Source of the DNA: Acidobacteriota bacterium
GTDB taxonomy: Bacteria; Acidobacteriota; Blastocatellia; UBA7656
Direction: 5' to 3'
DNA: 64,000 nt
NCBI GenBank assembly: GCA_016201275.1
Contig: JACQDB010000082.1
Location: 62,001 to 126,000, forward strand
The notes below the pieces were generated by a model, which searched no databases, was not told the origin of the DNA, and worked only from the letters and a program-made list of their open reading frames with translations. Of this stretch, positions 1 through 9,212 are shown piece after piece (positions within the stretch are counted from its first letter, which is position 1; each line of letters starts with the position of its first letter). The position numbers were made by a program, and so were the translations under genes.

Positions 1-34
1 AAAGAAGGGCGCAACTCTTGCGCCCTTCTTTTAT
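1..34. terminator. Bidirectional intrinsic terminator
   Basis: There is a perfect inverted repeat with 14-nt arms (aaagaagggcgcaa and its complement) and a 3-nt loop. A T-rich tract follows on the plus strand, and because the outer bases are A/T rich it can also work on the minus strand. It could end the minus-strand transcript of the small membrane protein/PP2C pair, or a plus-strand gene lying left of the window. Confidence 0.75.
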
Positions 35-81
35 GGCTTGCGGCTGATTGCAGAACTTGAAGACGATGGCTCAAAGTTGCC

Positions 82-115
82 CATTGGAAGCGCCAAGTTT
101 CTGGCGCTCCCAATG
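82..115. repeat. Inverted repeat downstream of the first gene
   Basis: Arms of 14 nt (cattggaagcgcca and its complement, one mismatch) surround a 6-nt loop. It lies 33 nt beyond the stop codon of the first minus-strand gene. No clear T tract follows on either strand, so it is a stem-loop of uncertain role, perhaps protecting the 3' end of the transcript. Confidence 0.5.
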
Positions 116-147
116 AGTCGGCGTTTCCCCTCGCCGTTGATCATATT

Positions 148-516
148 TCACTGCGTCGGTGCAAGCAGAATTTCCTGCGCCCAGTTGCGATTGCCTTGGC
201 GCACATATTTAACCTTGACCGTGACTCCTGAAGACAGATTGGCGGCCTGCACAAAATGGTCGGATACCGAAACCGCTGTGCGCTCGTCAAAAGAGAATGG
301 CACCAGTTGATTGCCCTGCGTCAAAATCAACATTTTGCTGGCCATATCCATCAAACTGATTTGCCCTTCGGTGGTTTTAATTTCCGGCGGCGCGATCTGT
401 TCAAAATGTCCGCGCCGTGCCGCCAGCGTTCGCCCGATCTGTACTTTGTAAAGGCTCAGGCTGACCAAGACGAAAACGATCATGATGAGGCCGATGATTT
501 TGATTAGCTCTTTCAT
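148..516 (-). CDS. Small membrane-anchored protein of unknown function
   Basis: A 122-residue protein that I do not recognise. The N-terminus (MKELIKIIGLIMIVFVLVS) has two lysines followed by about 16 hydrophobic residues, which suggests one membrane anchor. The rest is a soluble domain of about 100 residues with a short valine-rich C-terminal stretch that could be beta structure. I chose the ATG at 516 because AAGGAAG lies about 9 nt upstream; an in-frame GTG at 543 has no such site. It follows the PP2C phosphatase gene on the same strand after a 31-nt gap, so the two are probably co-transcribed and the protein may work at the membrane near the phosphatase. That link is inferred from position only. 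Confidence 0.6.
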   Translation of the reverse strand: MKELIKIIGLIMIVFVLVSLSLYKVQIGRTLAARRGHFEQIAPPEIKTTEGQISLMDMASKMLILTQGNQLVPFSFDERTAVSVSDHFVQAANLSSGVTVKVKYVRQGNRNWAQEILLAPTQ

Positions 517-547
517 AGCAAGGTCTTCCTTTCGCGCTGGCACACCT

Positions 548-1483
548 TCAAGCGACAGCTTGCGGCTCTGCCTTCAAAGCCTGGGTATGGGTTTGCGACT
601 CCGGCGCGGCGTGGTGACGAGAACGCACCAACTTTAAGTCGTCAGCCTGAGCTAAACTTTCCGCAAAGCTTTGGGCTGGCGCGTCCAGACGCACGAGTAA
701 CACCGTAAGATTGTCGCCGCCGCCGCGTTCCTGCGCCAATTCCATAAGTTGTTGACAGGCGCTCGACACCTCGTCGGCCTGCTCGACAATCTGCTGCATC
801 TCTTCGTCTCTGACCTTATCGGCCAGCGCATCGCTGCACAGCAACAACTGGTCATCTTCGCCCAGTTCTACATTGATCAAAGTCGGCGTGACTTTGGGTT
901 GCACGCCAAGAGCCTGCACCAAAATATCGGCAGGGATGGCCGCGTCGTCTTCGACTTCGACGGCTCCGGCATCGCGCAGCAACTGTGCCAGCGATTGCTC
1001 ACGAGTCAATTGCGTTAAGCGATTCCGGCGGATCAAATACGCACGCGAATCTCCGACCTGAGCCAGACAAGCGCTCTGCTCGTGAATCAACAAAGCCGTC
1101 AAGGTCGTTCCCATGCCGGTCAACAGGATGCTGTGTTGGGCGCACCTCCAAATTTTTTCGTTGGCTTTTTCTACCGCCATCCGCAAGCGCTCCGAAGGCT
1201 CCAGAAAGAGCGGCAGGTTCATCAGGGTAGCGCTCAAAAAAGTCATCGCCAGTTCGCTGGCCACTTCGCCGCTGGCCTCGCCGCCTAAGCCCTCGGCGAT
1301 GGCAAACAAAGCGCCGTGTCTGGTGGTCAAAAGATTTTGGGACTCGTCGCTTTGCGCGAGATCGCCGCTATCCAAATCGGCGATTACAAACGCGGCGTCG
1401 TGATGGCGGCGCTCTTTGCCGGATTGGCTGAGCGCAAACGCTGTTACATGATTGAGATCAAGATTGAGATTTCGCACTGCCAT
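548..1483 (-). CDS. PP2C-family serine/threonine phosphatase with altered metal motif
   Basis: A 311-residue cytoplasmic protein with the motif order of bacterial PP2C phosphatases (PrpC/Stp family), which remove phosphate from Ser/Thr residues modified by Hanks-type kinases. Visible motifs: SGKERRHHDAAF near residue 21; AEGLGGEASGEVAS near 83, where the usual ADGMGG has Asp replaced by Glu; GMGTTLTALL near 122; VGDSRAYLI; LLCSDALAD near 213, where the usual DG is DA; and GGGDNLTVLLV near 254, with the metal-binding Asp kept. Three of the four usual metal-binding Asp positions are retained. A tail of about 45 residues after the catalytic core is unassigned. The start has a good GAGGTGA site. 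No kinase gene is nearby. Family assignment is secure; activity is less so because of the Asp-to-Glu change. Confidence 0.85.
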   Translation of the reverse strand: MAVRNLNLDLNHVTAFALSQSGKERRHHDAAFVIADLDSGDLAQSDESQNLLTTRHGALFAIAEGLGGEASGEVASELAMTFLSATLMNLPLFLEPSERLRMAVEKANEKIWRCAQHSILLTGMGTTLTALLIHEQSACLAQVGDSRAYLIRRNRLTQLTREQSLAQLLRDAGAVEVEDDAAIPADILVQALGVQPKVTPTLINVELGEDDQLLLCSDALADKVRDEEMQQIVEQADEVSSACQQLMELAQERGGGDNLTVLLVRLDAPAQSFAESLAQADDLKLVRSRHHAAPESQTHTQALKAEPQAVA

Positions 1484-1848
1484 ATTATTTCACCTCACCA
1501 CAGGCTGCTATTTCTCTCCGGCCTTCACAAAGAGCAAAGCCTGTTCCATAGCCTTGCGAACTTCAAGGCTTCGGTTAACTTCCCTGAGTAAACTGATTAG
1601 TCTTTGACTGGAGCGCAATCGGCAAAGGTAAGAGCGACGAAACAAACTGCCGCATTGTGGCGCTATGGAGTGGCTTGACCATACTGCCACGACCAACCTC
1701 TGAAAAAAATTAATGCCCACGCCCATCAAGGTGCAACGGCATCAGCCACCTTGAACGTACTGCTGTAGCCGCCGCGAGCATCGTTGACACGCCTATAAAG
1801 ACAAGCGCCGGAATCATGCCGCAGCGAAGCGTTTGCCGGAAAGTCGAG

Positions 1849-2457
1849 CTACGTTGCGGTGTTTCCGATTTGAGTTTTGATCTCCTCCAAGCTGCATTGG
1901 AGGTCGTCCAGACGTTTCAATAATTCGGCATGATGGCGCTCGCTGAGGGCCGGAGTTTTGCCTTCCATAAAGACCGTGCCGCCGGGGTCTAGCACACAAG
2001 TTTCCAAGTCGTGCAGACTTTTGAAGCCTTGGCGGTGCGCCATCGCCAACAACTCCGCTTTCGATAACATCTCTTTCGCCAAATTCTGCTCCTGCACATG
2101 GCCATGCTGAATCAACACCGTCGGCTTGCCTTCCAAGATTTCATCCAAGCGCCTATGGCCAAACAAAAAACGCACCACCAGATAGTTAATGGTCAACAAG
2201 GTGAAGGCTCCGACCAGGCCGCCGGTAACCGAATTGTCTTCGCCGATGATGGCGTTTTGCACGGTGTTCGACAACGACAGCAGCACCACCATATCGAAAG
2301 GATTGAGTTGCGCCAGTTCGCGCTTGCCGAAGATGCGTAGAAAAATTACTAGAAAAACATAAACGATGATCGGACGAAGAATCTTTTCCAATAAGGGAAT
2401 CGTCAGGCCGAACATATTGCGAAGCAGCCCTTCATTCAACATCAACATTGCCGTCAT
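1849..2457 (-). CDS. DUF421 (YetF/YcaP-like) membrane protein
   Basis: A 202-residue protein of the DUF421 family. Hydrophobic segments near residues 20-40, 50-70 and 75-95 make an N-terminal membrane domain containing GKRELAQLNPFDMVVLLSLS, which is characteristic of the family. A cytoplasmic domain follows with the GKPTVLIQHGHV signature, then the typical stretch around ELLAMAHRQGFKSLHDLETC, and the protein ends in a charged helix (SERHHAELLKRLDDLQCSL) that could be a short coiled coil. The biochemical role of DUF421 proteins is not settled. I chose the ATG at 2457 because GGAGA lies 7 nt upstream; the open frame extends to 2532 without such support. The gene stands alone, with unassigned DNA on both sides. 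Confidence 0.85.
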   Translation of the reverse strand: MTAMLMLNEGLLRNMFGLTIPLLEKILRPIIVYVFLVIFLRIFGKRELAQLNPFDMVVLLSLSNTVQNAIIGEDNSVTGGLVGAFTLLTINYLVVRFLFGHRRLDEILEGKPTVLIQHGHVQEQNLAKEMLSKAELLAMAHRQGFKSLHDLETCVLDPGGTVFMEGKTPALSERHHAELLKRLDDLQCSLEEIKTQIGNTAT

Positions 2458-2797
2458 AGTTTGCTCTCCTGCTCGGTGTTGGATTTCCGGCGCTTCCAGC
2501 GGGTGCGCCGATTGCGTTTGAGCATACGACAAGAGCGCCGGAAATCAAAATGACGCCGCGCCTAAAATGACGCCGCGCCCAACAGAAGTAAGAAGCACGG
2601 CGGCAAAGACCAATGGCATGAAGTTAAGACAGGGAACGCGGACAAGGATGCTCGCGTTCCCTGTAAAGCTTTCTCTGGAGCGGAATGGATTGGACGGACT
2701 GACGAAAATACCCAATAAAATCGGGGCTTTTTCCAGCTTCTGTATAGTTACGACTTGATATGAGCAGGGAAGCGTAGCGCGTTTGCGACCAGATGTT

Positions 2798-4159
2798 TTA
2801 CTCTTTCAGGTTGATGCCGAAGCGTTCCGCCATGCGATAGAGTGTGCGGCGGTCTATGCCCATCACTTCGGCGGCGCGGGTGCGGCTGCCCTCAACCGCC
2901 TGCAAGACATGAAGCAGATATTTGCGCTCCAGTTCATCCAGTGACGGCAGGTCGCCAAACAAATCCTGTAGCAGGTTTTCGCGGTCTATCTCCTGGCGAT
3001 AGGCGCGAAGTTTTTCCGGCAAATTCTCCGGCGTAATCGCCGAGCCGCGTGCGTATAAAGCGGCGCGTTCGATGGTGTTTTCCAACTCGCGAACATTGCC
3101 AGGCCAGTCATATTGCACCAACAGGCGTATGGCGTCTTCGGAGATCGTCGTCGCCTGCGCGCCCATCGTGCGCGAGCGTTTCAAGGCGTGCGCCGCCAAC
3201 AGCGGAATATCTTCGCGGCGTTCGCACAGCGGCGGCACGCGCAAGGTCACGACGCTCAAACGATAAAATAAATCTTCGCGGAAGCGCCCCTCTTTCACTT
3301 CCAGTTCCAGGTTGCGATTGGTGGCGGTGATGACTCGCACATCAATGGGCGACGATTTGGCGCTGCCGACGCGACGAATCTCGCTCTCCTGTAACACGCG
3401 CAATAATTTGACCTGCAAAGAGAGCGTCGTTTCGCCGATTTCATCCAGCAGAATGGTGCCGCCGTTGGCCTCTTCAAAGAGTCCGCGTTTGTCGCCTATA
3501 GAGCCGGTGAAACTGCCTTTGATATGCCCGAAGAGTTCCGATTCCAACAGCGTTTCGGTCAGCGCGCCGCAATTGACGGCAATGAACGCGCCGTCTTTGC
3601 GGGTGCTGTTGCGATGAATGGCGCGTGCCACTAACTCTTTTCCTGACCCCGAAGCGCCGGTGATTAAAACCGTCGAGCGCGATGGCGCGACCACGGCAAT
3701 CTGTTTATAAACTTCGATCATTTTCGGGCTGTGGCCGATGATGCCGGAGGCTTCACCGGTCTCTTTCAACAACACCGTAGCGGTGTCCTCTTCGGTGCGG
3801 CCTAACAGGGCGCGGCGCACCGTCGAGACCACGGTGTTAATGTCGAACGGTTTGCTGATGAAATCGAAGGCTCCTTCTTTGACCGCTTCGACAGCGGTTT
3901 CCAGCGTGCCGAAGCCGCTAATCAAAATGACTTCGGTGGTCGGCACGAGTTTTTTGAACTCTTTTAAAAGCTGCACACCGTTGGTGCGTCCGCCCAGATT
4001 GATGTCACTAACGATCAAGTCAAAAGGTTGTTGAGCGACAGCGGCGCGTGCCCCTTCGGCGGTCTGACTGTATGTGACATCCCACTTTTCTTCTGTAAAA
4101 ATTTCTCTGAGAAATTTACAGGTCTCCAAATCGTCATCTATTACCAGGATTTTATCCAT
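2798..4159 (-). CDS. NtrC-family sigma-54-dependent response regulator
   Basis: A 453-residue activator with three domains. A receiver domain (residues 1-120) has the acidic pocket DDD at 8-10, the phospho-acceptor Asp52 (VSDINL) and Lys103 (SKPFD). The AAA+ domain (about 140-370) has Walker A GASGSGKE at 168-175 and Walker B LLDEIGE near 238. The sigma-54 contact loop reads GSFTGS at 215-220 where the consensus is GAFTGA. A Fis-type helix-turn-helix ends the protein (AAEVMGIDRRTLYRMAERF). It lies 42 nt downstream of the sensor kinase on the same strand, so the two form one operon and one signalling pair, similar in architecture to ZraSR/AtoSC/NtrBC. No target promoter is recognisable nearby, so its regulon is unknown. 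Confidence 0.93.
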   Translation of the reverse strand: MDKILVIDDDLETCKFLREIFTEEKWDVTYSQTAEGARAAVAQQPFDLIVSDINLGGRTNGVQLLKEFKKLVPTTEVILISGFGTLETAVEAVKEGAFDFISKPFDINTVVSTVRRALLGRTEEDTATVLLKETGEASGIIGHSPKMIEVYKQIAVVAPSRSTVLITGASGSGKELVARAIHRNSTRKDGAFIAVNCGALTETLLESELFGHIKGSFTGSIGDKRGLFEEANGGTILLDEIGETTLSLQVKLLRVLQESEIRRVGSAKSSPIDVRVITATNRNLELEVKEGRFREDLFYRLSVVTLRVPPLCERREDIPLLAAHALKRSRTMGAQATTISEDAIRLLVQYDWPGNVRELENTIERAALYARGSAITPENLPEKLRAYRQEIDRENLLQDLFGDLPSLDELERKYLLHVLQAVEGSRTRAAEVMGIDRRTLYRMAERFGINLKE

Positions 4160-4201
4160 AATGTTTTACTCAGTGTGAGGTTGCGCGCCCACAGCAAGCC
4201 A

Positions 4202-5902
4202 TCAATTTTTTCGCGTGCTGAATAAGGCCGATTCTGTGATCTTCAACAACTCTTCGCTTTCGCCTTCCGGCGTTGCGCGCTCCAGCGCAGAGTCTTGTAA
4301 AGCCAGTTTGATTTGAAAGGTCGTGCCTTGCCCGATTGTACTACGCACACTGATGTCACCGCCATGTTCATAAACAATTTGCCTGACGATGGTCAGTCCA
4401 AGTCCGGTTCCATGTTCTCGTTTGGTGGAAAATAATGGATCAAAAATATGATGAAGATGATCCGGTGCAATGCCTTCGCCATTATCGGAAAGTTCTACGA
4501 TGGCAGTCGCGTCTTCCGGTCTTGAGGTGAGGGTTAGGTTGCCGCCTTCCGGCATAGCGTCCAGGCTGTTGTTGATCAGGTTGATAAAGACCTGTTGAAT
4601 TTGATCCTGATCCGCTTTGACCAAAAGTGTAGGCTCGGCCATGGCGGTTATCAAACCCACATTGCGCGCCGCCAGAGTGGGTTGGATAGTTTCGATGATT
4701 TGTATCACCAGAGCATTGAGATCGAAGACCTCAAATTTCGGTTGTGGACGGCGCGTCGAATCCAGCATGGAGCGGACAATTTTGGTGATGCGCTCAATTT
4801 GCTCGGCGATTACGTCTAGCCGGTTGGTCACTTTGTCGCTGGTGGAGCGGGCGCGCAACAATTGCACATGGCCGGAAATCAGATTGAGCGGCGTGCCGAC
4901 TTCGTGAGCGAATTGCGCGGCGAGTTGGCCTGCCGCTGCCATACGCTCGAACTGCGTCAACTGACGTTGCATTTCAAAGAGGCGTAGATTGGTCTCTTCC
5001 AACTGCTCGTTGCGTTCGGCCAGCTCACTGGTCGCCTCGCTGACGCGCTCTTCCAGCCGCTGTTGCTCCCGCTTGACCTGCTCGCTCATCTCGCGCAGGC
5101 GGCTCAACATATGCTTGAAGCGCGTCGTCAACAACCCGATTTCATCATTGGATAAGGCCTGCACTTCGGTGCTCAAATCACCGGCTTCGGCCTTGGCCAT
5201 CGCCAGCAATAAATGATCAAGCGGTTTATAGACCAGCAGGCGAAACAGAAAAAAGGTGCTTAACGTAGTGGCGAGAATGGCCAGCCCCATCAAAGGCCAG
5301 AGCAGACTTCTGAGCGTCGTCGCATAACTGTGGCTCTCGTCAAAACGCAGTTGCACGGAGACCGTAGCGATTTGCTGCGTCTCGCCGTTGTCGAGCGCCA
5401 CGATGGCCGGAGCCAGCGCGTTTATATAGCGCGCAGTTTTCAGGTTGCTGATGTTGATGACGCGGGACTCAGGGAAGCGGCGCTCGCTGGCTTGTACTTC
5501 GTTGGCCGGAGCTTCGCCAATCTCCACCGGCAAGCGCACGGTCTCTTGCCATTCCTGCTGTTGATTCAGATAAAAGACGCGCACCTGTGACAACTCTGGG
5601 TGATTAGTCAAAATGGTATCCGAGATGGTTTCTTTGAGGTCTGACCAGTTGGGTTCAAGGGCTGCCGCTGTCGAGTTGGTCACCTGGCGCTGATGTTTGA
5701 CGTGATGCTCGACGGTGGCGGCGATGCGCGTCGCCACGCCTTGCGCGTCGTCCCGTTCGCGTTGGTCGCTGAGTTGCGTGGTGGCCAAATCGGCGAAATA
5801 GGCAATCACCAGGAAAGCCGCTATGACCACGAAGGACACCACCATAGTGGTCTTGGTATGCAGTTTCCAGCGCGCAGATTTGATAGAAGGTTTCGTCGGC
5901 AT
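4202..5902 (-). CDS. HAMP-domain sensor histidine kinase (NtrB-like)
   Basis: A 566-residue membrane kinase partnered with the adjacent sigma-54 activator. From the ATG at 5902: TM1 at about residues 20-37, a periplasmic sensor region of about 160 residues with no recognised fold, TM2 at about 199-225, HAMP linker to about 275, a coiled-coil stretch rich in Glu/Arg (SEQVKREQQRLEERVSEATS), the HisKA helix with phospho-acceptor His333 (FAHEVGTPLN), then HATPase_c with N box INLINNSLDAM, G1 DNGEGI and G2 GTGLGLTIV. The open frame continues to 5995, but those 31 extra residues look non-coding in character; the start at MPTKPS places TM1 at the usual distance. The kinase is first in the operon. 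The ligand is unknown. Confidence 0.9.
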   Translation of the reverse strand: MPTKPSIKSARWKLHTKTTMVVSFVVIAAFLVIAYFADLATTQLSDQRERDDAQGVATRIAATVEHHVKHQRQVTNSTAAALEPNWSDLKETISDTILTNHPELSQVRVFYLNQQQEWQETVRLPVEIGEAPANEVQASERRFPESRVINISNLKTARYINALAPAIVALDNGETQQIATVSVQLRFDESHSYATTLRSLLWPLMGLAILATTLSTFFLFRLLVYKPLDHLLLAMAKAEAGDLSTEVQALSNDEIGLLTTRFKHMLSRLREMSEQVKREQQRLEERVSEATSELAERNEQLEETNLRLFEMQRQLTQFERMAAAGQLAAQFAHEVGTPLNLISGHVQLLRARSTSDKVTNRLDVIAEQIERITKIVRSMLDSTRRPQPKFEVFDLNALVIQIIETIQPTLAARNVGLITAMAEPTLLVKADQDQIQQVFINLINNSLDAMPEGGNLTLTSRPEDATAIVELSDNGEGIAPDHLHHIFDPLFSTKREHGTGLGLTIVRQIVYEHGGDISVRSTIGQGTTFQIKLALQDSALERATPEGESEELLKITESALFSTRKN

Positions 5903-5995
5903 TGCCTCAACCTGAATCCTTACCGCAGAGAATGACACGGCCATCATTCTGAATCTCTCCCGGCACCATTGTGTTGCACGGAGAAGCGCACTCAA

Positions 5996-6902
5996 GCATT
6001 GCTACGGTGCTTACACTTTTATCACATCTGTAAAGCAAACGAAAAACCAAACCGCAAGCCAGGCCACACCCGTAGGGCATAATCCAGCAGTGCAGCGGAG
6101 GTTTTGGGGCGGATAACGAGGACTTGATAATTCGTGGACGCGAGCTTGGAGTGTTCATTGCAGTGCGGCTTATCCTGTTTGACGATTGGCTCAGGGCAAT
6201 CCTGCATCACCTCTTTCGGCCTTCCCACTTCGTTCTTCAATTGGCTTTGCTGATTTCCTGACTGATACCGCAATGGCTCAAGCGTTGAGAAAAAAAGGTG
6301 TGTTCGCTCACAAAGTGTTTTTCTTTAATACTGCTACACCATGCACTTGGCCTAATCTACAGCTCATCCCATTGTGAGCGAACATTTCATCTGTGCTATA
6401 GGCAAGCGCTGTGCCTTTGCCAGAGGCGGCACAGATAAAAACGCAAAACTCATAAAAACCCTTTTATTTTCGGGAAAAAGCGCGAAAAACATGATTTCAC
6501 CTACGCCTCTTGGCGCTTCTCTTCGGACGGCAAAAACGGCTATGGCTGTGGCGCATTTGCGCCTCGCATCCATTTTGCCTCACTCTGCTGGACGCCCCGC
6601 AAGGCCACATTGCCCTTGCCTATAGCCCCTTGCCGCATAGAGTTGAACTGGCTTATGCGCCGCCATTGGTGCCGCGACCGGCGCTTGTCCTTCAGCGTGA
6701 GGCGACTTCTGAGAGGGCTTTTCAGCCGACAAAAAGAATGAGCTTGACCGGAGCGCGCCGCTTTCAAGCCCATCATTGCATAAAGAATTGGAGTGTGTAA
6801 TCATACCTTCCGTATGTGAAGTCGCCTCAATCTACCCCGCTCACGTACCCGAACTGTATCCTCCCACGTACAAGGTTGTCTGGTATCTATGAGGGATGTT
6901 TC
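5996..6902. other. Gene-poor interval, nothing recognised
   Basis: About 900 bases between the divergent sensor kinase and the receiver protein. Short open frames occur on both strands, but none has a ribosome-binding site together with a recognisable protein character. It should hold the divergent promoters of the two-component operon (minus) and the receiver gene (plus), but I cannot point to convincing -10/-35 boxes. Confidence 0.4.
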
Positions 6903-7460
6903 ATGGCTAGAACCATTTTACTGGTAGAAGATGATTTCGATACGCAGCACCCGATGGCCGAGTTGTTACGCCTCAAAGGTTTTCAGGTGATAACCGCTTC
7001 GAGTGCAGAGATCGCCTTTCATCAGGCGCAAGAACATCAGCCCGATTTAATCATCACGGACATCGTGTTGCCGGGAAAAAGCGGCTTGCAGTTGATTTAC
7101 AACGTGCGTAGCGATGCGGTGATTCACGCCACTCCCATACTGGTTATCTCCGGTTGCGAAGCTTCGATTTTGCAAGACGCCCAGTCCGTAGGCGCAAATT
7201 TTTGTCTGCCCAAGCCGCTGCACATAGATGATTTTTGGGAAGTGTTGGAAAAAATTCTGATCAGCATCGAGGAACCGTGGTTTGCCTGGCAAAGCGAAAG
7301 CGCCAAAGCCGCCAGCGCTTCGCCAGCGGTCGTCATTGATACTTTGCTTGATGAACTCGATCATTGCGCTTCGGATGGCGAACGCGACGATGTGTTGAAG
7401 CGCTTGAAAGAGCGCATCCTCAATCTGCGCCCCAACAATGAAGGTGGTTTGCGGGTCTGA
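6903..7460 (+). CDS. Single-domain response regulator with unassigned C-terminal tail
   Basis: A 185-residue protein. Residues 1-120 form a receiver domain: VEDDFD gives the acidic pocket, IITDIVLPGKSGLQ carries the phospho-acceptor Asp near residue 53, and CLPKPL carries the conserved Lys. The last 60 residues (rich in Ala, then DELDHCASDGERDDVLKRL) have no DNA-binding or enzymatic motif that I recognise and may be a short helical output or docking segment. I chose the ATG at 6903 because GAGGGA lies about 7 nt upstream; the open frame back to 6816 adds residues without support. No kinase is directly adjacent on this strand. The divergent NtrB-like kinase 900 nt away is a possible but unproven partner. 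Confidence 0.85.
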   Translation: MARTILLVEDDFDTQHPMAELLRLKGFQVITASSAEIAFHQAQEHQPDLIITDIVLPGKSGLQLIYNVRSDAVIHATPILVISGCEASILQDAQSVGANFCLPKPLHIDDFWEVLEKILISIEEPWFAWQSESAKAASASPAVVIDTLLDELDHCASDGERDDVLKRLKERILNLRPNNEGGLRV

Positions 7461-7496
7461 CCACACGGCGCGACCGCAGGGCTGACCAGCGGTCAT

Positions 7497-7535
7497 AAAA
7501 AAAACCGACGCCAGGATGATCGCCTTGCATCGGTT
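7497..7535 (-). terminator. Intrinsic terminator of the ACP/FabF/SPT-like operon
   Basis: Read on the minus strand, a stem of 9 bp (aaccgatgc with gcgtcggtt, one mismatch) is followed by a run of eight T. It starts about 32 nt beyond the stop codon of the acyl carrier protein gene, so it should end that minus-strand operon. It also separates it from the convergent receiver gene. Confidence 0.7.
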
Positions 7536-7566
7536 GGTATGATGACGGATTCTGTAGCCGGAAAGA

Positions 7567-7833
7567 TCAGTTGGCGTTCAGGTGTTCGTTGACGCCTTTA
7601 ATAATATCGCTGATGGTTAAAAAGTTCGGTATCGCATCATCGGGGATTTTGATTTTAAAGGCATCTTCCAGGCGCAGCGCGATGTTCAGCGCGTCCAGTG
7701 AATCCGCCCCCAAGTCTTTCATCAAATGGGTGTCGGACTGCAATTGCTGCGGCTCAACGCGCAGTTCCGCGATGATGATGTCTTTCACGATGTCTTCGAT
7801 AGTTTCAACAGGTTGTCTGACTTCTTTGCTCAT
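7567..7833 (-). CDS. Acyl carrier protein
   Basis: An 88-residue acidic helical protein carrying the phosphopantetheine attachment motif LGADSLDALN, with Ser45 as the modified residue. It shuttles acyl chains as thioesters between fatty-acid or polyketide-type enzymes in the cytoplasm. I chose the ATG at 7833 (MSKEVRQPVE), which gives the usual family length; the upstream in-frame extension to 7875 is not typical. It is the last gene of an operon after a ketoacyl-ACP synthase and an alpha-oxoamine synthase. That context argues for an ACP dedicated to the pathway rather than, or in addition to, the housekeeping AcpP. A terminator follows directly. Confidence 0.9.
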   Translation of the reverse strand: MSKEVRQPVETIEDIVKDIIIAELRVEPQQLQSDTHLMKDLGADSLDALNIALRLEDAFKIKIPDDAIPNFLTISDIIKGVNEHLNAN

Positions 7834-7902
7834 CTTCTTCAGGGTTTCCTTAGTTCGGATATAAAATTCGATCAACGGGTGCTTCTTGCAACAGTATATT
7901 GC

Positions 7903-9147
7903 CTACGGATTGACCTCTCGCGCAACAAGGACGGCATTATTTCCGCCAAAGCCAAACGAGTTCGACATGGCGGCGCGCCGACCGCTGGCCTGCCGCATCG
8001 CCCTTGCGCCCTCGGTCACATAATCTAAATCGCATTGCGGATCGCGCTCTTCATAATTGATGGTGGGCGGGATGATCTTCTCGTTCAACGCCAGCACCGT
8101 GGCGATAAATTCTATAGCCCCGGACGCGCCCATCGAATGACCGAGCATGGATTTGATCGAACTGACCGGGATTTCATAAGCGCGACAACCGAAGACGCGC
8201 TTGATGGCGTCGGTCTCCGAAGCGTCATTGAGTTTCGTAGCCGTGCCGTGCGCGTTGATGTAATCAATTTCTTCGGCGGCCACGCCGCCATCTTTGAGGG
8301 CGCGCCGCATGGCCTGCGATTCGCCTTCGGGGTCTGGGAAAGTGATGTGCGCGGCGTCGGCTGTCGAACCGTACCCGACCACTTCGGCATAAATCGTCGC
8401 ACCACGTTGGCGGGCGCTGTCCAGACTTTCCAACACCACTATGCCGGCGGCTTCGGCCAGCACGAAGCCGTCGCGGTTGGCGCTGAACGGCTTGCAGGCG
8501 CGTTGTGGCACCTCGTTTTTGGTTGACAGCACGCGCATATCTTTCCACGCATCCATGACCACTTGGGTGACCGGCGCATCCGCGCCACCGGCAATCATGC
8601 GCTCGGCCTGGCCGTAACGAATCAGATGCGCCGCTTGCCCTATGGCATTGGCACCCGATGAACAGGCGGTGGTGATGGTGATATTGGGCCCACGCGTTTT
8701 GAAACGTATGGCGATGGTCGAAGCCGAAGCGTTGTACATGGATTTGGGAATCGCCACTGCCGAACGACGGCTGCGGTCATTCAAGTAAAACGCGCCGCAG
8801 AAATCTTCAATCGAAGCCTGGCCGCCAAAGCCTGTGCCTAAAATAACGCCGGTATCAAAACCGGCAAGCTGGGAGTCGGGAAGACGGGCTTCGCGCACCG
8901 CCAGTTCGGTTGCGGTTATGGCCAGTTGCGAAACTCTGTCGAGGCGCGACAATTCGCGCTCATCGAAAAAGTCAGCAGCGCGAAACTCGCGGCACACTCC
9001 GGCAATCGTAGTCTTTAGATTCGCAGTGTCGAATTCTTCGATGCGCGAAATCCCGCTACGCCCTTCGCAAAGCGCCGCCCAGAAGGGTTCGCGCCCCACC
9101 CCTACGGGCGACACCACACCGATTCCTGTTACCACAACACGCTTCAT
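7903..9147 (-). CDS. fabF: Beta-ketoacyl-ACP synthase II (FabF type)
   Basis: A 414-residue condensing enzyme, the normal length for FabF. It joins malonyl-ACP to an acyl chain with loss of CO2. The catalytic triad is visible: Cys162 in ITTACSSGANAIG, one His in INAHGTATKLND, and the second His in KSMLGHSMGASG. The thiolase-fold glycine motif NSFGFGGNNAVL is near the C-terminus. I chose the ATG at 9147 (MKRVVVTGIG), the family start; the frame extends 36 nt further. It lies 66 nt downstream of the alpha-oxoamine synthase and 69 nt upstream of the ACP, all on one strand. The neighbours suggest it makes the acyl-ACP that feeds the PLP enzyme, although a general role in fatty acid elongation is possible. 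Confidence 0.93.
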   Translation of the reverse strand: MKRVVVTGIGVVSPVGVGREPFWAALCEGRSGISRIEEFDTANLKTTIAGVCREFRAADFFDERELSRLDRVSQLAITATELAVREARLPDSQLAGFDTGVILGTGFGGQASIEDFCGAFYLNDRSRRSAVAIPKSMYNASASTIAIRFKTRGPNITITTACSSGANAIGQAAHLIRYGQAERMIAGGADAPVTQVVMDAWKDMRVLSTKNEVPQRACKPFSANRDGFVLAEAAGIVVLESLDSARQRGATIYAEVVGYGSTADAAHITFPDPEGESQAMRRALKDGGVAAEEIDYINAHGTATKLNDASETDAIKRVFGCRAYEIPVSSIKSMLGHSMGASGAIEFIATVLALNEKIIPPTINYEERDPQCDLDYVTEGARAMRQASGRRAAMSNSFGFGGNNAVLVAREVNP

Positions 9148-9212
9148 AAATTGATGCAGCCCTACGACTGACTGAATGTTCATTCATTCGGTCGCTTATC
9201 GAATCGTCCTTG

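Noticed and set aside
1508-1729. 73-codon minus-strand frame upstream of the PP2C gene
   Set aside because: No ribosome site and no protein-like pattern; probably part of the leader region.
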